Source: Henckelia pumila
Taxonomy: Eukaryota > Streptophyta > Magnoliopsida > Lamiales > Gesneriaceae
Length of the DNA stretch: 64,000 bases
NCBI RefSeq assembly: GCF_033568475.1
Contig: NC_133123.1
Span: 5,704,001 to 5,768,000, forward strand
Direction of reading: 5' to 3'
Made by a program: the position numbers and the translations under genes. Shown here one piece after another: positions 57,888 to 64,000 of this stretch. Each line of letters opens with the position of its first letter. The stretch's first letter is position 1. Below the pieces are notes generated by a model. That model was given only the letters and a program-made list of their open reading frames with translations, ran no database searches and was not told the origin of the DNA.

Positions 57888-58863
57888 CAGGGACGGAGCT
57901 AGAGGGGGGGCCGACGCCCGCCCTCAATTTTTACAAATTTTTTGTATATATTATATATATATATATCATATATATAGTTAATTAAATAAAAAAAATTAAA
58001 AACTCTTTTTATATTTGTGAGATCAATGTATATTTTTCATTAATCCCGCAAGAATAAACTCTAATACAAAAATTCAAATAATATGAATCACATTTAATTG
58101 CAAAGATTTTGAAACAAATGTATTCAACGGTTTAACAAATAAAAAACAGTTACCTTTAAACACATATTTATATTTTTTAATCTGATTTCTTGTACAATCA
58201 TCCATTTTTTAATGTATCAAACTACTAAAATTATAATTACTATTCTAAAAAACTGAAAAATAATATAAATGTAGTATGTCATAGATATATTAATTAGATT
58301 AATTTAACTATTTCAATTTTAATTTTATAAAGCGTGAAGTTTTAGGTGTAAAATTTGTAATTAAATATGGAAGATTTATGTTTTAACATTTATTCATTGA
58401 TATTACACTTATATATATTTTGTTCAAAATTTCATAATAAGTTTAATCATTACTTAGTTTGAAATTGTACATTAAAAAATCGAGTATAACAATTTATCTA
58501 AATATAATATACATGTAAATAAAAAAATTACATATTATTTTAATTTTTAATCTGCATGTTAGATATTTTCTTTGCAGTTATTAAAATTTTAATTTTAGTA
58601 TTTTAAATATTGAAAAACTTTGAAATAGTTGTTTTTAAATTTTACATAATTTAATATGAAACCACATATTTAATATTTATTTTAAATTTATTTAAAAGAA
58701 ATTCAATTTTTTTCAAAATTTTAATAAACTTTCTCAATGATATGAGTCAAAATTATTTTTTTATATTATTATGTATATATATATATTTTAAATTTTTTAA
58801 TAATCAATAATTACATAATACTAAATTCGCCCCCCTCACTTAAAAATCCTAGCTCCGTCCCTG
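57888..58863. mobile_element. hAT non-autonomous element (976 bp)
   Basis: Ends CAGGGACGGAGCTAG and CTAGCTCCGTCCCTG are perfect inverted repeats, with the 8-bp duplication TCCATATC (57880-57887, 58864-58871). The interior is AT-rich without any transposase frame. Confidence 0.9.
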
Positions 58864-58871
58864 TCCATATC

Positions 58872-59590
58872 CAGTATTTTCTTCACCTCTCGTTTGACCT
58901 GTATTTTTTATGAGATAATGTTTGTATATATTGAGTGTTACATAAAAAAAAAAAAATTAAACGTTATTATTAAATTAAGAAACTGTATATACCATAACTC
59001 TTTTAAAAAATTGTTTCTTTTTAATCTAAACGCAAAGTTTTTGTTTGTACTTTGTAGTTAATTACCTTTCTAAAATTAACCACTAACGAACTTACTCTTA
59101 CATATTTTTGGTTCATTAGTGTAGTTCATTATTACCATGTATATAATATAAAGACTGGAACTTTTGTACGTACCTCTTATATTGTTTATATAAGTTCCAA
59201 ATCATAATTATTCTTATTACAATATGTATAATGCCGTCCAAAATTTATAGAATCAATCATGGTCTTGTGGATAGGGAACATATTTGTATAATATTATTTA
59301 TAAAATATATAGAAATAGAGGGAGGCTGAAAGTTGAAAGAAATTGCTTCGCAACTCATGAAATCATCATCTTGTCCGTTATAATTTGGTTCGTAGTTGCA
59401 AGACTTTCCAGGTTTGAATTAATTAAGTGCGCATCGAAAAAATTAATATGCTCTTCTTTTTTTTTTCACAAATAATTGTATATTTTGTATATTTAAAATT
59501 TTTTAAATTAATGACACCCCATTCCTAAGGTAAACCATAAATGAAAAGAGATCACAATTAATGTTCTAATCAAGTTGCGCATTTAAATTT
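58872..59590. other. Gene-free stretch, partly duplicated downstream
   Basis: AT-rich. The last 100 bases or so (from about 59490) recur at about 63283. Confidence 0.5.
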
Positions 59591-60506
59591 GGGGAAATGT
59601 TTTTTTTGGACCAATAAGTTTTCAATTATTTGGTTTTGCTTCATTAACTTTTCAAATTTTGGTTATGGTTCACTAATTTTTAATATTCAGTGATTTTGGT
59701 CCAATTGCTAACGTGACAGCTAGACACGTCAGCATTTTCTGTTGCCACATCATCATTTTTCGATGTCACGTGAGCATTTTCCGATGCCACATGTGAAACC
59801 CCTATCTGACATGGGAAAAATCAAGGATTTAAAATGGATTTAAAATGGGCTACAATGTACTTCTATAGTAACTTGAGTTAATCATTTTCGTAAAGCGAGG
59901 ACGAATACGAAGTAGTTGCTATAGGGGCCCATTGTATTGTCGCGCAAACGCGGGCCTGGGCCCGAGGCGTGACAGAATGGTATCAGAGACAGGTTACCAA
60001 CCGGCAGACCCCGGGAAATAAGTGCTTTGCGGGACAAAGTGCTACGTGCGTGAGAGCCACCTTTTGAACCTGCGGGGAAAAGTGCTACATGACGGAAGCC
60101 ACCTCTTGAACCCGTAGGAGCCACCTCTAGATTCCCGGTGCTGGTGGATCGAGAGGTCAGGTCACGACGAGGACGTCATGTTCTGAAGGAGGGGTGATTG
60201 TGAAACCCCTATCCCACATGAGAAAAATCAAGGATTTATAATGGATTTAAAATGGGCTACAATGGACTTCTATAGCAACTTGGGTTAATCATTTTCGTAA
60301 AGCGAGGACGAATATGAAGTACTTGCTATAGGGGCTTATTGTGCAGTCGCGCAAACGCGAGCCTGGGTCCGGAACGTGACACCACATCAGCGTTTGAACC
60401 AAAATACCCGAAACTTAAAGTTAGTGTTTCAAAACAAAATTTTAAAAAGTTAATGGACCAAAACAAAAAAATGGAAAAGTTAATAAACCAAAAAAAATAT
60501 TTTCTC
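59591..60506. mobile_element. Mutator-like MITE interrupted by a TRIM
   Basis: Same family as 50111-50410. Starts GGGGAAATG and ends ATATTTTCTC, with the perfect 9-bp duplication TTTAAATTT (59582-59590, 60507-60515). Without the TRIM and its duplication it would be about 321 bp. A duplicate of the surrounding region near 63370-63390 lacks the insertion. Confidence 0.87.
59792..60381 (+). mobile_element. Complete TRIM retrotransposon, 590 bp
   Basis: Two 183-bp LTRs (59792-59974 and 60199-60381), TGTGAAACC...GTGACA, flank a 224-bp internal region. The primer-binding site TGGTATCAGAG starts at 59978; a purine-rich tract (GAAGGAGGGG) ends just before the 3' LTR. The 5-bp duplication CCACA is perfect (59787-59791, 60382-60386). 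The LTRs differ at roughly 10% of positions by eye, so the insertion is old. There is no gag or pol, so movement needed an autonomous partner. A family distinct from the 918-1961 array. Confidence 0.92.
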
Positions 60507-60515
60507 TTTAAATTT

Positions 60516-61196
60516 ACATTTACATAGAACAGGCGAGAGCTGGACCGAATTACAGCTAGTCGTGACTTAGGCAAAGAAAAATCATGCTAGTGAAAGTGTG
60601 TAACAATCATGCAATTAAAACCAAAATAAACTTTATAGATGTTATTCGGACCGACTCAATAATAATTACTGCTTTAATTCATAAATGATAGAGAGCGGTA
60701 CATGATCAGCTGCAGGAATCATCCGACAGGAGGGGCGTCCAGATTTATTAGAACTTGTAGTATAGGACACATGCAGTGAGGACATATACGTACGTACATG
60801 TTTATTTAGGCATTCACGCAGATTTAAAAAATCCCCGGCCCGATATATATTTTAATTTTAATTAAAGAGAGAATATAACTAGCAATATTCCGGAATCCTT
60901 CGGGATCTCTTTTACATAATATTATTAATTTGCATGAGATTTCTGGCTTTTAGCGTGGACTTCAAACTCAATTGTATATCATGGGCAAATTACATCACGA
61001 AACGCGTACGTACGATGTTTCCAATTTTCTGCTTATTCAAGGACTGTTATAATTTTTCTATGCTAGAGCTAGACAACCTGCTTAATTCATATATATATAT
61101 ATATATTCTTGTTGCAAAGTGGAATTAAGGATATAATATATGTGCTTAATTAATGTTCTCAAGGCATATATAGCTAGCTAGGGTGAGGAAATTAAA
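60516..61196. other. Flank of the small membrane-protein gene
   Basis: The first 160 bases or so are duplicated at about 63385-63530. The rest is AT-rich, with a TATATA run at about 61089-61106 that could serve as the next gene's TATA box. Confidence 0.45.
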
Positions 61197-61677
61197 ATGA
61201 ATAACTCCAGGTACTGAATGATATTGCTATTTATATTTTGTTCCAAAATTCTTTGATCATGATATATATTATATTCATGCGTAGTTTAGTGTACTCGATC
61301 TTAGCTTGTAATCCGGTTTTTGCAGCAATGAAGGATCATCTGATAACTCCGCCCTTGCCTTCGGGATCATTGGTGGTGTCAGTGCGCTTGCAATCTTACT
61401 TTGCTGCATTTCGGCATGTCGGAGAATGGAGCGCCGTGCCGATGCACCAGCCGGCGGTTCCCAAACTTTGCAGGTGGCTCCAGCCGCTGTAAATGGATCA
61501 GGAACTGCGGAGAAGGATGGAGACTTGGTCATTGATGTGTCGGAACCTGCCGTGGCTGTAATAGATTTTGCGATTCAAATTGATGATGGCGGTGGCGGTG
61601 CTTGTTGCTGTGGTGGCGGTGGTGGTTGTGGTGATGGTGGTGGTGGTGGTTGTGGTGGCTGTGGTGGTGGAGATTAA
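61197..61677 (+). CDS. Small single-pass membrane protein with Gly/Cys-rich tail
   Basis: Two exons: 61197-61210 (14 nt, MNNS) and 61326-61677. The intron is 115 nt, with donor AG|GTACTG and acceptor TTTTTGCAG. The 121-residue product has a short Ser/Asn-rich N-terminus and one transmembrane helix (about 14-34, ALAFGIIGGVSALAILLCC). A basic stop-transfer follows (CRRMERR), then a polar Ala/Gly segment with an acidic patch (EKDGDLVIDVSEPAV) and a tail of about 25 residues made almost only of Gly and Cys. The topology suggests a cytosolic tail. I do not recognise the family. The splice model is my choice because it supplies the only nearby in-frame ATG before the helix; a start inside exon 2 (ATG at 61426) would lose the helix. 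Confidence 0.68.
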
Positions 61678-62158
61678 AATCCCATCATTTTTAGTTCATG
61701 TTCTCCATTTAATTAAGTTGTCCTTCCTTTTTTTGGAGTATAAGCAGTCGATGTAAATTTTGTTTGCCTAAATTTTTGGACTGTGCCATATCATGAAATT
61801 TGATCCAAAATGTTTGTATAAAAGTAATTGATTTTTTTTTTTCAAGTTTGATAAATTTGTAATTTGTTTAGATTTGAATATTATTTAGTTACGCACTCAA
61901 CCTCATTTTATTTTTTAATATGCGTGATTTTAAAACTTCCATTGATTAAATACGTTTTTTTAAATTTTTTTATAGGATTGTTTGGAAAATTCACAATGTG
62001 TTTTTATTAAATTTCATTTAGTTTTTAAAAAATCAAGTAAAAATTACTTTGATTACCAAATACTGTGAATTATTTTCCATAAAATAGCATTTAGCATATC
62101 ACTTTTTTATCGACATCGAATTAAAAATAATTCAAGTTTAAAAAGGAATGAAATCATT
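61678..62158. other. Gene-free stretch
   Basis: The 3' flank of the small gene, AT-rich. Nothing else seen. Confidence 0.45.
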
Positions 62159-62163
62159 AATTA

Positions 62164-62951
62164 TAATTGTTTGGAGACATTATCGTGTGTCCCAACTATA
62201 GACTAAAGCTTGGAGACATTAACGTGTGTCCCAACTATAGATTAATTTTATAAAAATCCAGGAACTCTATCTTATCGATATGAAACATCTTAACACATCT
62301 TTCACACCAAAAATGAAACGACTAAAACTTGAAGACATTAACATGTGTCCCAAATATAGATGGTCCAACACATATCATGTTAACGTTGGTGGTCCTCGAC
62401 TTAACTCAACCTCAAAAGCTAGATCAAGGGGTAAGAGTTGTCCTTGTCTATTTATTGGACTCTTGGAAACTCTATCCAACCGATGTGGGATATCTCAGCA
62501 CGCCCTCACCAGGAAAGAACATCTGGTGTGTGGAGATATTAACGGGTGACCTAACTATAGGTAACCCAACTATGGGCAATTCCAACGCATAACTGTGAAA
62601 CCTGGTCTCTGATATCATGTTAAAATAGATGGTCTTGGATTAACTCAACCTAAAAAAAAATAGGACTTCCAGGAATTGTACACAATCGATGTAACTAGAC
62701 ACATCACTCTCACGCTCAAAACTGAAAAGACTGAAGCGTAGAAACATTAACGGGTGACCCAACTATGGGAAGAACTGGTAGCCCAACTAGTCCAACAAGC
62801 GGAGGAACCTGACTCTGATACCATGTTAAAAATGATAGGCTTGAACCTAACTCAACACCAAAACTAATTCAAGGGAGAAAAGTTGTTTTTTTTATATATA
62901 TGAAACTCCCAAAAAACTCTATATATCCTATCGATATGAAACATCTTAACA
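62164..62951 (-). mobile_element. Second TRIM array, same family as 918-1961
   Basis: LTR units at 62378-62500, about 62618-62706 (shortened) and 62824-62951, with a fragment near 62245-62296. Each of the last two is preceded by CTCTGATATCA or CTCTGATACCA (62607-62617, 62813-62823), the complement of the tRNA primer site, so sense is minus. AATTA occurs at both edges (62159-62163 and 62953-62957, one base beyond the last LTR), but the left edge is eroded, so the outer limits are tentative. Confidence 0.75.
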
Positions 62952-63146
62952 AATTAATTTTTTATTTATACTCAATAATTTGGTAATCACATTTCAAATT
63001 AATTATCATTTTAATTATCTGATTAATTTCCACGATTACCCGCCCTAAATTTTAGTTAATATTCAAAACCGAACATACATTTTTTCACATTAACTATCAT
63101 AATAATATATTATTTTAAGATTTCATAATAACTACATTCTATCTTT

Positions 63147-63194
<48 letters not shown>

Positions 63195-64000
63195 GTACGT
63201 AGGTTGAATTCTAATCAAGTTGCCCATTAAAATTTACATAGAAGCTGACAAAAATGCTTCACAGAAGCTTTCTCAAACATTAATTAAATTTTTTTTAAAT
63301 TAATGATACCCCATTCCTGAGGTAAACCAAAAATGAAAAGAGATCACAATTAATGTTCTAACTTCTAATCAAGTTCCGCATTTAAATTTACATAGAACAG
63401 GCGATCGAGAGCTATCTCCACCGAATTACCTAGTCATGACTTCGGCAAAGAAAAATCATGCTAGTAAAGCAATTATGCAATTAGAACTAAAATCAACTTC
63501 ATAGATATTATTTCGACAAATCAATAAAAATTATTATTTTTTAATTATCCTAAAAATATTATTTTTTTACTATAAATATAGATCATGTTCCTCCTCTAAT
63601 ATATAGACATAGACCCGTGATTTTAGGAACCTTTATTAATTGATAAATGAGTAAAATGTATTTTGGTACACGAACTATTGGTAAAATATCATATTGGTAT
63701 ACGAACTTTTGAAAATGGGTTAATTAGTACATTATCCAATTAAAAGGTCAATTTTACCCTTAATAGAAATTAATATTATACTTATTAATTTTAAAATATA
63801 ATATTTATTTAAAAATTAATTGAGTAAAATTAATTTTGATACAAAACTATATATAAAATTTCAATTTGGTACACGAACTATTGAGAATGATTTAATTGGT
63901 ACATGATTTAACTAAAAATTCTAATTTATCCTTTAGTAATTGATTTTAAGTTCAATTATTTTTAATAATAAATTTCAACTAAGTGTACATTTTATTTTTT
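62952..64000. other. Repeat-rich end of the window
   Basis: Contains an AAT microsatellite (about 63152-63194), a duplicate of sequence at 59490-60660 (63283-63530) and an imperfect direct repeat of about 120 bp (63649-63767, 63822-63938) with GGTACACGAACTATT. No gene seen. Confidence 0.6.
63283..63530. repeat. Local duplication with an empty insertion site
   Basis: Matches about 59490-59590 joined to about 60516-60660. Shared words include ACCCCATTCCTGAGG-like, AAAAGAGATCACAATTAATG and GGCAAAGAAAAATCATGCTA. It contains the unoccupied target TTTAAATTT, where the other copy holds the MITE and TRIM. Confidence 0.85.

Overview
The window is nuclear DNA from a flowering plant, most likely a eudicot; a lamiid is a guess and the sequence does not settle it. 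It is AT-rich, with short introns bounded by GT-AG and plant gene families separated by long gene-free stretches packed with transposable elements. No RNA gene, CRISPR array or bacterial feature is visible. Element boundaries below rest mostly on target-site duplications (TSDs) read directly from the sequence. All divergence figures are by-eye counts.

Six host genes can be supported. They are an intronless cationic amino acid transporter (9477-11294, minus), two three-exon 2-oxoglutarate dioxygenases of the DAO (auxin oxidation) type (14626-16748 and 43941-45273, both plus, same exon lengths), a SOUL heme-binding protein with a signal peptide (47275-48985, minus), a two-exon NF-YB histone-fold subunit with the LEC1-type aspartate (51172-51983, plus), and a small membrane protein with a Gly/Cys-rich tail and a 14-nt first coding exon (61197-61677, plus). 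The two DAO genes look like an old tandem pair pushed about 27 kb apart by retrotransposons.

The middle third (19275-40310) is a three-level nest. Level 1 is a decayed Ty3/gypsy chromovirus on the plus strand, with about 1.39-kb LTRs roughly 3% apart. Level 2 is a solo LTR (22014-35643 overall) inserted in its protease region with TSD ACGAC. Level 3 is a very young minus-strand gypsy element (23848 to about 34845) inserted in that solo LTR. The young element has intact gag and pol, near-identical 2.29-kb LTRs, an apparent 196-nt intron between gag and pol, and an extra 5'-truncated tandem copy.

The flanks carry many small elements with clear boundaries: two TRIM arrays (918-1961 and about 62164-62951), a TRIM nested in a MITE (59591-60506), solo LTRs inside DAO-b intron 1 and the SOUL intron, a MITE inside a MITE of the same family in DAO-a intron 2, several hAT, Mutator-like and Tourist-type MITEs, and two tRNA-derived SINEs.

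The most interesting signals are the gag/pol intron of the young element, eight helically phased dyads upstream of the TATA box in the outer LTR, a TRIM multimer bounded by a single TSD, and a pre-insertion empty site preserved in a local duplication.
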